A stretch of DNA of 45,588 nt from an uncultured Chromatiaceae bacterium (lineage in GTDB: Bacteria; Pseudomonadota; Gammaproteobacteria; Enterobacterales; Alteromonadaceae). The notes under the pieces were generated by a model. That model was not told the DNA's origin, made no database searches, and was given only the letters and a program-made list of their open reading frames with translations. Where the stretch lies: NCBI GenBank assembly GCA_937978655.1, contig CALJUX010000045.1, forward strand, positions 1 to 45,588. Reading direction: 5' to 3'. A program made the translations under genes and the position numbers. Below, piece after piece: positions 1 to 8,605 of this stretch. The first letter of the stretch is position 1, and each line of letters begins with the position of its first letter.

Positions 1-46
1 AGATGGTGATTCGTGACTGGAGTTCAGACGTGTGCTCTTCCGATCT
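1..46. other. Illumina library adapter (assembly artefact)
   Basis: Bases 13-46 match the Illumina TruSeq read-2/P7 adapter, which begins GTGACTGGAGTTCAG and ends in CTCTTCCGATCT. Bases 1-4 (AGAT) fit the end of the P7 oligo and bases 5-12 (GGTGATTC) have the length and place of an 8-base i7 index. None of this is genomic. It adds a false C-terminus, IGRAHV, to the LysR gene on the minus strand and makes a false peptide containing DWSSDVCSSDL on the plus strand. Genomic sequence starts at about base 47. Confidence 0.97.
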
Positions 47-584
47 CTTCGGCAGTCAAAGGCTGCAGGTCATAACGGCGGATAAACGCCGGGCTCGCCA
101 CAGCGCGATAGCGCAGCGCGCCGAGCGGCATCACAGCGCCGCCATTGACCGGCTGTGGGCTGTCACAGATGCAGGCCATCACGTCGCCTTGTTTCATCCT
201 TTTCAGGCTGACCGACTGGTCCTCCACCACCAAATCAAAATACAACTGTGAAGGTGCCGGCAGCACCAAAGCCTGCGGCAGCCAGGTAGCGAGTGAGTCA
301 GCGTTGGTGGCCAGCCGCACCTGCAGCGGGCTGTCCGGTTCGGTGAGGCCAAGCGCACTTTCCATTTGCCGTACCTGCTGCAGATGATTGAGCAAACGCT
401 GGCCGGCAGCGGTCGGTTTGGGCGGCGTGCTGCGCTGCAGCACCGGCTGACCCAAAATGGCTTCAAGCTGCTTGATGCGCCGGCTGACGGCCGACTGGGT
501 CAGATGCAATGCACTGGCGGCTTTGTCAAAACCACCTTGCGCTGTGACAGCGGCCAACGCCTGTAATAAACGGTAATCCAGCAT
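47..584 (-). CDS. argP: ArgP/IciA-like LysR regulator, C-terminus missing
   Basis: LysR-type transcription factor, probably sensing basic amino acids. The N-terminal winged helix-turn-helix (about residues 1-62) has the ArgP pattern: LDYRLLQALAAV, then LTQSAVSRRIKQLE, then a Pro-rich turn PPKPTAAGQ. The start at 584 is chosen because GGGAGG lies just upstream on the minus strand. Only about 179 residues are genomic; the rest of the effector domain is lost where the contig runs into adapter. It is divergent from a LysE/ArgO-type exporter, the classical ArgP-argO arrangement, so it probably activates that exporter in response to arginine or lysine. The family call is firm; the exact orthologue and ligand are inferred from the pairing. 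Confidence 0.85.
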
Positions 585-720
585 ACGATTGCCTCCCGGT
601 TTTTGCCCCACCACCGCACGTTATGATTTTTAGTCATGTATCACAATTATTATTCGTTAGATTCATCAAAAGCCAGCGCTTAAGCTGGAGCCATGATTTG
701 CCGTGGTACGGAGTGTCGTG
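585..720. promoter_or_regulatory. Divergent argP/lysE promoter region
   Basis: This 136-bp AT-rich gap lies between two divergent genes. It holds an inverted repeat, CCAGC (673-677) and GCTGG (684-688) around GCTTAA, close to the exporter start. The repeat could be part of a regulator site or a leader hairpin. ArgP is known to control argO from such a region in E. coli; the actual site here is not resolved. Confidence 0.4.
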
Positions 721-1326
721 ATGTTGTCGTTTTTAACCGGATTTAGTATTGGTCTTAGCCTGATTGTTGCCATCGGCGCACAGAATATCTGGGTGCTGAG
801 CCAGAGTATGGCCGGCGCCAACCGACTGGTGATTGCGGCGGTCTGTATCGGCTGCGACGCGCTTTTGATCGTCGCCGGCGTCAGCAGTATCGCGACCTTG
901 CAGCAGTGGATACCGCCGCTGGTGCCGCTGCTGACCGTAGCCGGGGTGCTGATGCTGTTGTATCTGGCTTATGGCGCCGCGCAGCGTGCCTTACAAGGCA
1001 GTTCCGGCCTACAAACCAGCAACGAAGTGCAGCTGCAATCAGCTGGCAAAACCGCGCTGACCGCCTTTGCTATCACGTTATTAAACCCGCATGTGTATCT
1101 GGATACCGTGGTGCTGCTTGGCAGTATCGGCAACGCGCAGCCGTCGCCGCTGTGGTTTACGGTCGGCGCTTGCCTGGCATCTTTTTGCTGGTTCGGCGCG
1201 CTGACTGCCCTGGCGCCTAAGCTGAAGCTGCTGTTAAGTTCACCCGGGCGCTGGCGGCTGTTTGACAGCACTGTAGCGCTGTTATTAAGCCTCATCGCCG
1301 GCAAACTGGCGCTGTCGCAACTGTAA
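721..1326 (+). CDS. LysE/ArgO-family amino-acid exporter
   Basis: Inner-membrane exporter of the LysE/ArgO family, which pushes out arginine, lysine or toxic analogues. The 201-residue product is almost wholly hydrophobic, with about six predicted membrane segments. It carries the family signatures IVAIGAQNIWVLSQ near the N-terminus and LLNPHVYLDTVVLLGS near residues 118-133. The ATG at 721 is preferred to the GTG at 703 because CGGAG at 709-713 is well spaced from it. The divergent ArgP-like regulator supports arginine/lysine export. The substrate is inferred, and gene symbols differ (lysE or argO), so none is assigned. Confidence 0.88.
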   Translation: MLSFLTGFSIGLSLIVAIGAQNIWVLSQSMAGANRLVIAAVCIGCDALLIVAGVSSIATLQQWIPPLVPLLTVAGVLMLLYLAYGAAQRALQGSSGLQTSNEVQLQSAGKTALTAFAITLLNPHVYLDTVVLLGSIGNAQPSPLWFTVGACLASFCWFGALTALAPKLKLLLSSPGRWRLFDSTVALLLSLIAGKLALSQL

Positions 1327-1427
1327 TTGAAACTGTAGCAGCCGGCATATTCTGTAACCCTTGCCCACTGGCAAGCCGCTGCAGCTTCACGCAACATCTG
1401 AGCGCCAACTTTTAGCAGGAGTCTCAG

Positions 1428-1952
1428 ATGTCTTTGTTTATCCATCCGTTTTCGCGTCGCACCGGCGGCGTTTCTTATGCTGCGCGCACGGTATGCGCCG
1501 GTATCTTGCTGGCAAACATCGTCAGCGGCAGCGCTTTGGCTGCCGGCACGCCTCAGGTCGCAACGGAGCAGCCGACAGCAGCAGCGGCGCGGCTGGCGCA
1601 GCAATATGTTGATGCAACTTCAGGTTTTGATCAGGCCTTGCTGCAGCAAATTCTCGCCGCTGATTTTCAGGAAATCTCGCCGGTGGGCGAAGTAGATTCG
1701 AGAGAAAAAGTCATCAGCTTTTACCCGGCAGCGGCCAAAGCTAAAGCGCCGCCGGTGACTGCAACTTTGAGCGAACTCAGCAGCCGGCTTTATGCCGATC
1801 AGCTGGTGGTCAGCACCGCCAGGCTCACCTACAGCTTCGACGGCAAGCCACGCAGCCGCAGTATGCGCGTGCAGTTTGTCAGCGCCCTGCAACAAGGCCG
1901 CTGGCAACTGGTGTCCACGCAGTTCACCGGCATTCCGGCAGCAAAGAAGTAA
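1428..1952 (+). CDS. Secreted SnoaL/DUF4440-like protein
   Basis: Predicted exported 174-residue protein of the NTF2-like/SnoaL (DUF4440) type. The N-terminus has basic residues followed by a hydrophobic stretch ending ALAAG at about residues 36-40, a plausible signal-peptidase site. The mature part has features usual for this fold: AAARLAQQYVDA, LLQQILAADFQEISPVGEV and a closing GRWQLVSTQFTGI strand. GGAG at 1418-1421 supports the start. Members of this fold are mostly small cone-shaped domains with unknown ligands. No catalytic set is evident, and the neighbours give no clear pathway. The family assignment is moderately confident; function is unknown. Confidence 0.7.
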   Translation: MSLFIHPFSRRTGGVSYAARTVCAGILLANIVSGSALAAGTPQVATEQPTAAAARLAQQYVDATSGFDQALLQQILAADFQEISPVGEVDSREKVISFYPAAAKAKAPPVTATLSELSSRLYADQLVVSTARLTYSFDGKPRSRSMRVQFVSALQQGRWQLVSTQFTGIPAAKK

Positions 1953-2087
1953 GCAGGTCATAGCGATATCGGGCGCCGGCTCAGTTTGCTGTGGCGCCGC
2001 GGGCAAGCAACCATAATACGGCGACTGGGCGCTGTCATCCGGCTCTGATAAGCTCAGCGCCAGATGAATCTGAATCCCGGAGTTTGG

Positions 2088-2972
2088 ATGCACAATATCC
2101 ACGCCAGCCAGCCTTTGTCCGGCCCGCTGTGGCCGTTATTGCTCAGAGCCGGCCTGACGCTGCTCAAACCGCAACGGGCTTTTGGCACTGAGCCACGTGA
2201 GTTTTATCATCAGCTACCGGCACCCGATCTGGCCGAACTTGGCGCTTATCAGCAGTTTTTTGGCTTTGCATCCAACATGGTACCAAGCTGTTTTTATTAT
2301 CCGCTGCTGCAAAAAGCCCAGCTCGCCAGTATGTTGCAATGTGCAGGTCTGAAAGTGGCGGGTTTGATCCATCTGCACAATAACCTGCAAGCAGAGCAGA
2401 ACCTGACGCCGGCACAGCTTTGCGCGGGTGGCCCGCTGCAAATCCAGACCCGACTCAGTACTGTAAAGCATGCCAAAGGCCTGTTGCTGCGGGCGGAACA
2501 ACAGCTCTGGCAACAGCAGCAGCTGGTGCTGACCGGTTGCAGCGACTATCTGCTGCACAAAGCGCCGCGCGCTGTGACAAAAGCCGGCGCAATAACAACG
2601 CAGATCCAGCCTGGTCCAGCCCTGTGCACAATCAACACCGCGCCGGATGCACCCAAGGCTTATGCGCGGTTGTCAGGTGATTACAATCCGATCCATTTGT
2701 GGCGCTGGTCGGCCCTGTTATTTGGTCAGCCGCGGCCGATTTTACATGGCATGGCCAGTGCGGCCCTGTTGTGTCAGGCCTTGCCACAACAGGTGCAGCA
2801 ACTGCAGCTGCAATTTAAAACGCCGGTATTGCCGGGTATTGCACTACAGCTGACGCAACAAAGCACTGCGCAAAACAGCGCTGAATACGCCTTGTGGCAA
2901 CAAGGGCGGCTTTGTTTACTCGCCAGTCTGCAAGCCTGGCCTGATGGGGCTGAAGCACCGGATGCAGGTTAA
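2088..2972 (+). CDS. MaoC-like hot-dog dehydratase/hydratase
   Basis: Predicted acyl-CoA or acyl-carrier dehydratase/hydratase of the MaoC double-hot-dog type, 294 residues. The hydratase-2 signature GDYNPIH is present, with candidate catalytic Asp198 and His203, followed by PILHGMASAALL, the usual central helix. The N-terminal half (about 30-160) is probably a degenerate hot-dog. ATG 2088 is preferred to ATG 2064 because GGAG lies at 2079-2082. The downstream S9 peptidase frame overlaps its end, suggesting translational coupling. There are no other fatty-acid genes nearby, so the substrate is unknown. Confidence 0.78.
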   Translation: MHNIHASQPLSGPLWPLLLRAGLTLLKPQRAFGTEPREFYHQLPAPDLAELGAYQQFFGFASNMVPSCFYYPLLQKAQLASMLQCAGLKVAGLIHLHNNLQAEQNLTPAQLCAGGPLQIQTRLSTVKHAKGLLLRAEQQLWQQQQLVLTGCSDYLLHKAPRAVTKAGAITTQIQPGPALCTINTAPDAPKAYARLSGDYNPIHLWRWSALLFGQPRPILHGMASAALLCQALPQQVQQLQLQFKTPVLPGIALQLTQQSTAQNSAEYALWQQGRLCLLASLQAWPDGAEAPDAG

Positions 2973-4965
2973 TGCTATTCGCCATTGCCGCCAGTTCAGA
3001 CTGACCCTCTGCTGGCTCTGCCTCGCCTTGTCCGCCGCGTCTTCGAGCGCAGCGCCGCTGCGGGCGGACCAGACTATCACCGCTTTCAACGCCACAAACT
3101 GGCAGCAGCTGAAACAGCAGAGTGAACAATCGCCGCCACTACCCACTCTCCCCTTAGCCAGCTATTTCAGCGCCGGTCATTTTTTTCCGGCCTTACCAAT
3201 GCAGCCACTATTAAGCCCGGACGGACGCTGGGTGTATTACTGGCGCCGGCAGGGCCAGCAATACTGGCTGAGCCGTAGTCAGGGTGATGGTGAAGAACAG
3301 GTGCTGCATAAACAAACGGCTGTGCCGCCGGCTCAGCTGATGTTAAGCGAAGACCAACAGCAGCTCTGGCTGGCCGCGCCCGACCTGCTGCAGCTGCTCG
3401 ACATCCGGCGCAAAACCTTACGCACGCTGTGGCAACCGGGTTTTGCCTTACCGGGCCAGAAACAAATCCCGGCGCGGCATCAAGTGCAGGTGATTGAACT
3501 CAATGCCGCCGGTGCCGTGTTGCTGTGGCAGCAAACCAGTCCCAGCTATTGGTGGCTAAAACCCAGCCATGCGGCACAGCAAATCTGGCCGGCAACCGGC
3601 AACAGCCAGTCGTCTGCTGAGCCGCGCAGAGTCTGGCAAGACGCCGCCGGTAACCGGCTATTGTTTCAGCACAGCTCAGGGCAAATGCCAGAACGACGGC
3701 AGCACAGCAACGACGCTGGCGCTGGCCTGCAACCAGACATCAGCCAGACCTTACGCAGTAGCGATGGCAAACTGCTGGCGAGCGCGCGTTTATATCAGCG
3801 GTTGTCTTGGCAAAGTACCGACCCGGCCTGGCAGGCGCTGCTGGACCAGCTGCAGGCGCTACAGCCGCGCTGTTCGATGCAGCTGCAAACCGCAGCGGCG
3901 CTGAAAAAAATATTAGTCAGCTATGCCTGCAGCGATCAGATCAATGCGCAGCATTGGCTGCTGACGCTGGATCAAAACCGGCAAATTCAGCAGCGCCAGG
4001 CTTTAACGCTCAGTGCCGCAGCGCCGCTGCCGGCCGGTGTGTCGCCGCAGCAAGTGGCCTGGCAGACGCCGGACGGCAAAACCATCCCGGGCTATCTGTA
4101 TCTGCCGCCGGGCCGGCAACTGGCGAAAAGTCCGCTGGTGACACTGATCCACGGCGGGCCTTTTAGCCGCACCGAACCGGCTTATGATGTGCTGGTGCAA
4201 TGGCTTGTTAAGCACGGTGCTATTGTGCTGCAACCGGACTACCGCAGCTCGGCCGGCTACGGCCAGGCTTTTTTGCAGGCGGCGCAGGGGGATTTTGGCC
4301 CGCAAAGCCCGCTACTCAGCGATATCTTCAGCGGTCAGGATCAGTTATTGGCAAACGGCATCGGCAACCCGGCGCAGCAAGCCGTGATAGGGCATTCCTT
4401 TGGCGGTTATCTGGCGATACAGGCGCTGCAGGCCCAGCCGCAACGGTTTAGGTTTGGCCTGGCGCTGGCGGCGCCGGTGGATTTGGCCGCCACCTTGCGA
4501 ACTTATCTGCCAACGGCCGCTACGCCTTTTGGCCAGCCAGGCCTCAGTGCATTATTTCACGCCGCCGGCGTGCCCTGGCAAGACTCACAGTGGCAACAGC
4601 AACACAGCGCAGAGTCTCCGCTGACACGCATTCATTTGCTGCAACGCCCGCTGTATCTGTGGGCAGGCGGTCGTGACGATCGCGTTTCGGCCGCTGCGTT
4701 ACAACAGTTACAGCAACAGGCATTCGCGCAGGGCAAAACCGTGCGATTGTGGCTGGACCCGGCCAGTGGCCATCAGGCCGGCACGTTGCAAAGCCGCCGT
4801 CTGCAATTTTATCTGGCGGCCAGTCTGGTAGTCAGTCACCTGGCCGCTGCACCACACCACAACCTTGCACCACCGTCAGCGGTTGAGACAGCAAAGCAGG
4901 ATCTGGATAGCCTCGATAACACGCTGCAGGCGCTGGAAGTCCGGCCAGAGTCGGCTGGAAATTAA
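2944..4965 (+). CDS. Secreted S9 prolyl-oligopeptidase-family peptidase
   Basis: Serine peptidase of family S9 (prolyl oligopeptidase/acylaminoacyl peptidase type), 673 residues from ATG 2944. ATG 2962 is an equally possible start, and neither has a strong ribosome site. A signal peptide is evident (basic RHCRQFR, then LTLCWLCLALSAASSSAA). The middle part (about 60-380) is a divergent beta-propeller. The alpha/beta-hydrolase domain (about 385-640) has HGGPF as oxyanion motif, nucleophile Ser485 in GHSFGG, Asp578/579 in GGRDDRV and His610 in SGHQAG, so the catalytic triad is complete. It probably cleaves short peptides in the periplasm or outside. The C-terminal 40 residues are a low-complexity tail. 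Its start overlaps the MaoC-like gene. Confidence 0.88.
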   Translation: MGLKHRMQVNAIRHCRQFRLTLCWLCLALSAASSSAAPLRADQTITAFNATNWQQLKQQSEQSPPLPTLPLASYFSAGHFFPALPMQPLLSPDGRWVYYWRRQGQQYWLSRSQGDGEEQVLHKQTAVPPAQLMLSEDQQQLWLAAPDLLQLLDIRRKTLRTLWQPGFALPGQKQIPARHQVQVIELNAAGAVLLWQQTSPSYWWLKPSHAAQQIWPATGNSQSSAEPRRVWQDAAGNRLLFQHSSGQMPERRQHSNDAGAGLQPDISQTLRSSDGKLLASARLYQRLSWQSTDPAWQALLDQLQALQPRCSMQLQTAAALKKILVSYACSDQINAQHWLLTLDQNRQIQQRQALTLSAAAPLPAGVSPQQVAWQTPDGKTIPGYLYLPPGRQLAKSPLVTLIHGGPFSRTEPAYDVLVQWLVKHGAIVLQPDYRSSAGYGQAFLQAAQGDFGPQSPLLSDIFSGQDQLLANGIGNPAQQAVIGHSFGGYLAIQALQAQPQRFRFGLALAAPVDLAATLRTYLPTAATPFGQPGLSALFHAAGVPWQDSQWQQQHSAESPLTRIHLLQRPLYLWAGGRDDRVSAAALQQLQQQAFAQGKTVRLWLDPASGHQAGTLQSRRLQFYLAASLVVSHLAAAPHHNLAPPSAVETAKQDLDSLDNTLQALEVRPESAGN

Positions 4966-5054
4966 CTTTTATTTAACTAAGCTCAAAAGCCAGACACAAA
5001 AACACCAGCGGTCAGGACGACTAACGGAACCCTTTGCCACAGAAGGAACTGCCA

Positions 5055-5678
5055 ATGTGTGATCAACAGCTTACCCCGCCTTTTATCCCATTTATTTCCA
5101 GCTATGCCCGCCTGTTGCTGCTGGGCCTGCTGCTCAGTTTTAGCGCCGGCGCGCCAGCACAGCTTGAACAATTCAGCGTCAGCCAGTGTGCGCAGCTGGA
5201 AGCCGCACTGGAACTGAACCGCGAACAACAACGCCGCGGTTATAAACTCAAACAAGAGCTGAAAATCAAAGCGCAGCAGGCCCAGCTTGAACTGCAGCTG
5301 CAATATCATTGTCAGCAGCCGCTCGAAGTCATAAAGCCGCAGCGCCGGCGTACCATCACAGACAGAAAAACCCAGCGACCAACCGTTCAGGCCAGCAGCC
5401 AGGCGAAAAGTCAGGCAAAGATTCAAGCCAACATTCCAAGCAAAAAACTGCGAGACGCCGGGATGACCATCTCGGTGATCAGCGTCAAAGCACCTTTTCA
5501 GGGCGCCAAACAGCTTGCCTGGCTGAATTATTATCAACCGCCGTTTTATTGTTTTGGCGTGCGCCACACCGAACGTATTCGCCAGTGTGTGGAACAGCGC
5601 CAGCAGGCGCAGCAACGCTTTGACCAGCAATATGACGGGCGACAACCCAGCCAAACCAATAACTTGTCTGACCAGTAA
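5055..5678 (+). CDS. Secreted Gln-rich protein of unknown function
   Basis: Not recognised. The 207-residue product starts at ATG 5055, with AGAAGGA just upstream; an in-frame ATG at 5034 lacks a ribosome site. A hydrophobic stretch (YARLLLLGLLLSFSAGAPAQ) suggests a signal peptide ending near residue 35. Next comes a charged, Gln- and Leu-rich segment (about 38-95) with the look of a coiled coil, a Gln/Lys/Ser linker, and a C-terminal part with LAWLNYYQPPFYCFG and another Gln-rich helix. The mature part has four Cys residues. It lies between a secreted peptidase and a DUF4442 gene, which suggests nothing specific. Confidence 0.6.
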   Translation: MCDQQLTPPFIPFISSYARLLLLGLLLSFSAGAPAQLEQFSVSQCAQLEAALELNREQQRRGYKLKQELKIKAQQAQLELQLQYHCQQPLEVIKPQRRRTITDRKTQRPTVQASSQAKSQAKIQANIPSKKLRDAGMTISVISVKAPFQGAKQLAWLNYYQPPFYCFGVRHTERIRQCVEQRQQAQQRFDQQYDGRQPSQTNNLSDQ

Positions 5679-5725
5679 CAGTCAGATATGCTGTGGCCCG
5701 GTTTTTCTGTTTTAGCGGAGTCACA

Positions 5726-6208
5726 ATGCGCGTCACACTCAAGCAAGCCCAGCGCATGCTGTTTTGGTTCGGTCTGCGGTACATCCCGCTGATTGGTTTT
5801 TGCAGCCCGAAGATCCGCGAAATGTCGGACACCCATCTGGCGGTCAGCATGCCGCACACCTGGCGCACCAAAAATCATCTGGGCAGTATTTATTTTGGCG
5901 CACTGGCGATTGGCGCCGATTTGGCCGGTGCCTTTCTGGTGTTCAGCAAAGCGCGTGAACGCGGCATCAATGCCAACTTTGCCTTTAAAGATGTTAAAGG
6001 TGAATTTTTAAAACGGCCGGAAGCGGAAGTCTGGTTTCGCAGCAACGACGGCGCGCTCATCGACGCGATGATGGACGAATCCATCGCCACCGGCCAACGC
6101 ATCAACAAAACGGTCAGTATCACAGTCACCTGCCCTTCCTTGCATGGCGACGAACCGATGGCCAAGTTTGAACTGACGCTGTCGGTCAAAGCAACGCGGA
6201 AAAAGTAA
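5726..6208 (+). CDS. DUF4442 hot-dog (thioesterase-like) protein
   Basis: Predicted DUF4442/PaaI-like hot-dog protein, 160 residues. The pattern RTKNHLGSIYFGALAIGADLAGAF near residues 50-75 places a central helix after the sheet-forming HLGSIYFG strand, as in acyl-CoA thioesterase-like folds. A strand-rich C-terminal half, SITVTCPSLHGDEPMAKFELTL, follows. ATG 5726 is chosen over the upstream in-frame 5693 because GCGGAG precedes it closely. Members may hydrolyse or bind acyl-CoA, but DUF4442 proteins have no proven general substrate. It ends 26 bp from the convergent LysR gene. Confidence 0.72.
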   Translation: MRVTLKQAQRMLFWFGLRYIPLIGFCSPKIREMSDTHLAVSMPHTWRTKNHLGSIYFGALAIGADLAGAFLVFSKARERGINANFAFKDVKGEFLKRPEAEVWFRSNDGALIDAMMDESIATGQRINKTVSITVTCPSLHGDEPMAKFELTLSVKATRKK

Positions 6209-6234
6209 CGCGGAAAAAATAACCCGATGCCGGT

Positions 6235-7179
6235 TCAGCCGGCCGCCTGGCGCGGCTGCAAACCGGCGATTTGTGGCATCACGTCGCGGATAAACTGCAT
6301 AAAATGCCGCAGCCGCGCCGGATAATAACGGGCATAAGGGTACACCAGATACACCGGCAACGGCGACGCCTGCCACTGCGGAAACACCGCCTGCAATGTG
6401 CCGTTTTCCAATTCCTGATTCACCACCCAACGTGACACCAGTGCCGCACCAAGACCAGCTTTGGCCGCATCGCGGATCACATACAAATTGTCGGAACTAA
6501 GCCTGGGTTTAATCGCAAACCGCACCGTCTCCGCTTGTTCCAGCCGATTTAAACACACTTCCCGCCGGTAATAAGTACTAAAAGCCAGCCAGGGCAGGTT
6601 CGCCAAATCGCTGACTTGCTGCAGTGGCGAACTCGCCGCCAGCAACGCCGGCGCGGCCACCACCAGCCGTGGCACTTCGGCCAGCAACACCGCCACCAGC
6701 GATGGGTCTGTCACCGGGCCGACATGGATAGCGCAATCCACCTGCTCGGCCAGAAAATCCGGCGCCTGATCATTGAGGCTCCAGTCGATGTGTAATTCCG
6801 GCCACTGCGCCAGATACGTGAGCAATGGCGCCAGCAACTGTTCGCGGCCAAACGCATGCGGCGCCCGCACCCGAAGTGAACCGGACGGCGTCGCCGAGTG
6901 CATGTTGATATCATCGGTCAGCGCCTGCCAGTCTTGCAGCAGTTGGCGCGCCCGTTGATAACAACGCTCGCCTTCGTCAGTCAGCTTCAGCTGATGGGTG
7001 CTGCGTAATAACAGCCGGCAATCCAGCAACTGCTCCAGACTGCGTAGCCGCCGGCTGACCGTAGGCTGACTGGTGCCCAGTTGCCGGGCCGCCGCCGACA
7101 AACTGCCGGTTTCGACAATGCGCACCAGGGTTTGCAGCAACTCTATTCTGTCTACGCTAAAAATTTCGGCTTTGCTCAT
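6235..7179 (-). CDS. LysR-family regulator (divergent from MFS exporter)
   Basis: LysR-type regulator of 314 residues. The winged helix-turn-helix lies at about 10-68, with SLSAAARQLGTSQPTVSRRLRSLEQLL as the recognition region. The substrate-binding domain (about 90-300) belongs to the CrgA/AaeR-like branch, with GSLRVRAPHAFGREQL and AIHVGPVTDPSLVA. The start is ATG 7179; a TTG further out at 7233 is less likely. It has no clear Shine-Dalgarno. The gene is divergent from an MFS exporter, separated by 105 bp, so the exporter is its likely target and its own promoter overlaps. The inducer is unknown. Confidence 0.88.
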   Translation of the reverse strand: MSKAEIFSVDRIELLQTLVRIVETGSLSAAARQLGTSQPTVSRRLRSLEQLLDCRLLLRSTHQLKLTDEGERCYQRARQLLQDWQALTDDINMHSATPSGSLRVRAPHAFGREQLLAPLLTYLAQWPELHIDWSLNDQAPDFLAEQVDCAIHVGPVTDPSLVAVLLAEVPRLVVAAPALLAASSPLQQVSDLANLPWLAFSTYYRREVCLNRLEQAETVRFAIKPRLSSDNLYVIRDAAKAGLGAALVSRWVVNQELENGTLQAVFPQWQASPLPVYLVYPYARYYPARLRHFMQFIRDVMPQIAGLQPRQAAG

Positions 7180-7284
7180 ACTAGTAACGTATAACAGTTG
7201 TGCCAGCCAGGCAACTACCCCTGTGATGTTCAACGCTTTAGCATGCCGGACATTCGCACGCCTTCCCTGATCCTGGAGTCTCTG
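7180..7284. promoter_or_regulatory. Divergent LysR/MFS promoter region
   Basis: The 105-bp gap between the divergent LysR and MFS genes contains an imperfect inverted repeat: AGTTG-TGCC (7196-7204) against GGCAACT (7210-7216). Its position suits a LysR operator serving both genes. The repeat has a two-base bulge and no strong TTA-N7-TAA type core, so the call is tentative. TGGAG at 7274-7278 is the ribosome site of the MFS gene. Confidence 0.35.
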
Positions 7285-8499
7285 ATGCAGAGCATTGCTT
7301 CGACCGAACCCGTCCCAACGGCCGCCTTGCCGGCCTTATCCTTTGGCAAACTGCTGGCGCTGGCCGGCGCCACCGGCAGCAGCGTGGCGGCGATTTATTA
7401 CAGTCAGCCGATTTTACCGCTCATCAGCGCTGAGCTTGGCAGTTCAGTCCGGCAAATCAGTCTGGTGCCAACCCTGACTCAATTTGGCTATGCCCTTGGT
7501 ATTTTATTGCTGGTACCACTTGGCGACCGGTTTAACCGGCGCAACCTGATCTTGAGCAAAAGCCTGTTGCTGGCGCTGACGCTATTGGCTTTTAGCTTCA
7601 GCAGCGCTCTGCAGGGCTTGTTGATACTCAGTTTGTTGATTGGCTTGCTGGCGACAGTTGCACAGGACATAGTGCCGGCAGTGGCAGCCTTGTCTGATCC
7701 GGCGCGGCGTGGCCGCACGGTCGGCACTGTGATGACCGGGTTATTGCTCGGCATTTTATTATCCAGAACCGTCAGCGGCCTGGTCAGTGCCTGGGACGGC
7801 TGGCGTCTGCTATATCAGCTGGCCGCCCTGAGTATTTTGGCCAGTGGTGTACTGGCCTGGGCCATGTTGCCGGCGTTGCCCGGTGACCGCAGCCTGAGTT
7901 ATGGCCGGTTAATGAGTTCGATGTGGAGCCTGTGGCGGCAATATCCGGCGCTGCGTCGGGCGGCGCGGGCCCAGGCTTTATTTTCAGTTGGCTTTGCTGC
8001 ATTCTGGTCGACACTGGCGCTGCTACTGGCCGACCAGTTTCAGCTTGGCAGTGCAGTTGCCGGGGCTTTTGGCCTGGCTGGTGCCGCCGGGGCACTCGCA
8101 GCACCAATGGCTGGTGCTGCCGCAGACCGGCAAGGTGCGGGCAAAGTGACGTTATGGGCCGGTTTGCTCAGCGCCATCAGCTTTTTGCTGATGTATGCGG
8201 TGAGCTGGCTGCCGGCCAGTCTGGCGCTGCCATTATTGGTGCTGACCGTGATTGGTTTTGACCTCGGCGTACAAACGGCGCTGATCGCCCATCAGTCAAT
8301 TGTCTACAGTCTGGACCCTGCTGCCCGCAGCCGGCTTAATGCGTTGCTGGTCAGCTGGATGTTTGTCGGCATGGCCAGCGGATCTGCCGGCGCAGGTTTG
8401 TTATACAGTCTGGCCGGTTTTCCGGCAGTGGTTAGCCTGGCGCTCATCGCCACGCTGGCCGGCGTCTGGCTGCGGTTTGTGGTCCGCCACCAGCGCTGA
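7285..8499 (+). CDS. MFS drug/metabolite exporter (DHA1, YnfM-like)
   Basis: Major facilitator transporter, 404 residues with about 12 membrane segments. The motif between helices 2 and 3, PLGDRFNRRNLIL, matches the MFS motif A (G-x-x-x-D-R-x-x-R-R), and AIYYSQPILPLISAEL in helix 1 is typical of YnfM/YgaY-like DHA1 exporters. TGGAG upstream of ATG 7285 fixes the start; an in-frame start at 7198 would fall inside the regulatory gap. These transporters use the proton gradient to expel drugs or metabolites. The neighbouring LysR gene is the probable regulator. The substrate cannot be inferred. Confidence 0.88.
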   Translation: MQSIASTEPVPTAALPALSFGKLLALAGATGSSVAAIYYSQPILPLISAELGSSVRQISLVPTLTQFGYALGILLLVPLGDRFNRRNLILSKSLLLALTLLAFSFSSALQGLLILSLLIGLLATVAQDIVPAVAALSDPARRGRTVGTVMTGLLLGILLSRTVSGLVSAWDGWRLLYQLAALSILASGVLAWAMLPALPGDRSLSYGRLMSSMWSLWRQYPALRRAARAQALFSVGFAAFWSTLALLLADQFQLGSAVAGAFGLAGAAGALAAPMAGAAADRQGAGKVTLWAGLLSAISFLLMYAVSWLPASLALPLLVLTVIGFDLGVQTALIAHQSIVYSLDPAARSRLNALLVSWMFVGMASGSAGAGLLYSLAGFPAVVSLALIATLAGVWLRFVVRHQR

Positions 8500-8535
8500 C
8501 GGGCCTTCGCTGCCGCGGGCCGGCACTTGCATCAA

Positions 8536-8564
8536 TTGCAGCCCGCTGCAGTTCTGCGTACACT
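8536..8564 (+). promoter_or_regulatory. Candidate sigma70 promoter for gmk
   Basis: TTGCAG (8536-8541) and TACACT (8559-8564) are separated by 17 bp and lie 42 bp before the gmk start. A promoter with the same -10 and spacing occurs before rpoZ. Confidence 0.5.
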
Positions 8565-8605
8565 GCGGTTTTTGTTGGCAGAGCCCGTTTTCAGAGAATT
8601 TCCGC

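Noticed and set aside
24..46. LysR C-terminus ending IGRAHV
   Set aside because: These residues are adapter-encoded; the gene is truncated at base 47.
3..251. Plus-strand 82-codon frame with DWSSDVCSSDL at its start
   Set aside because: Its first part is translated adapter and the rest lies antisense to the LysR gene.
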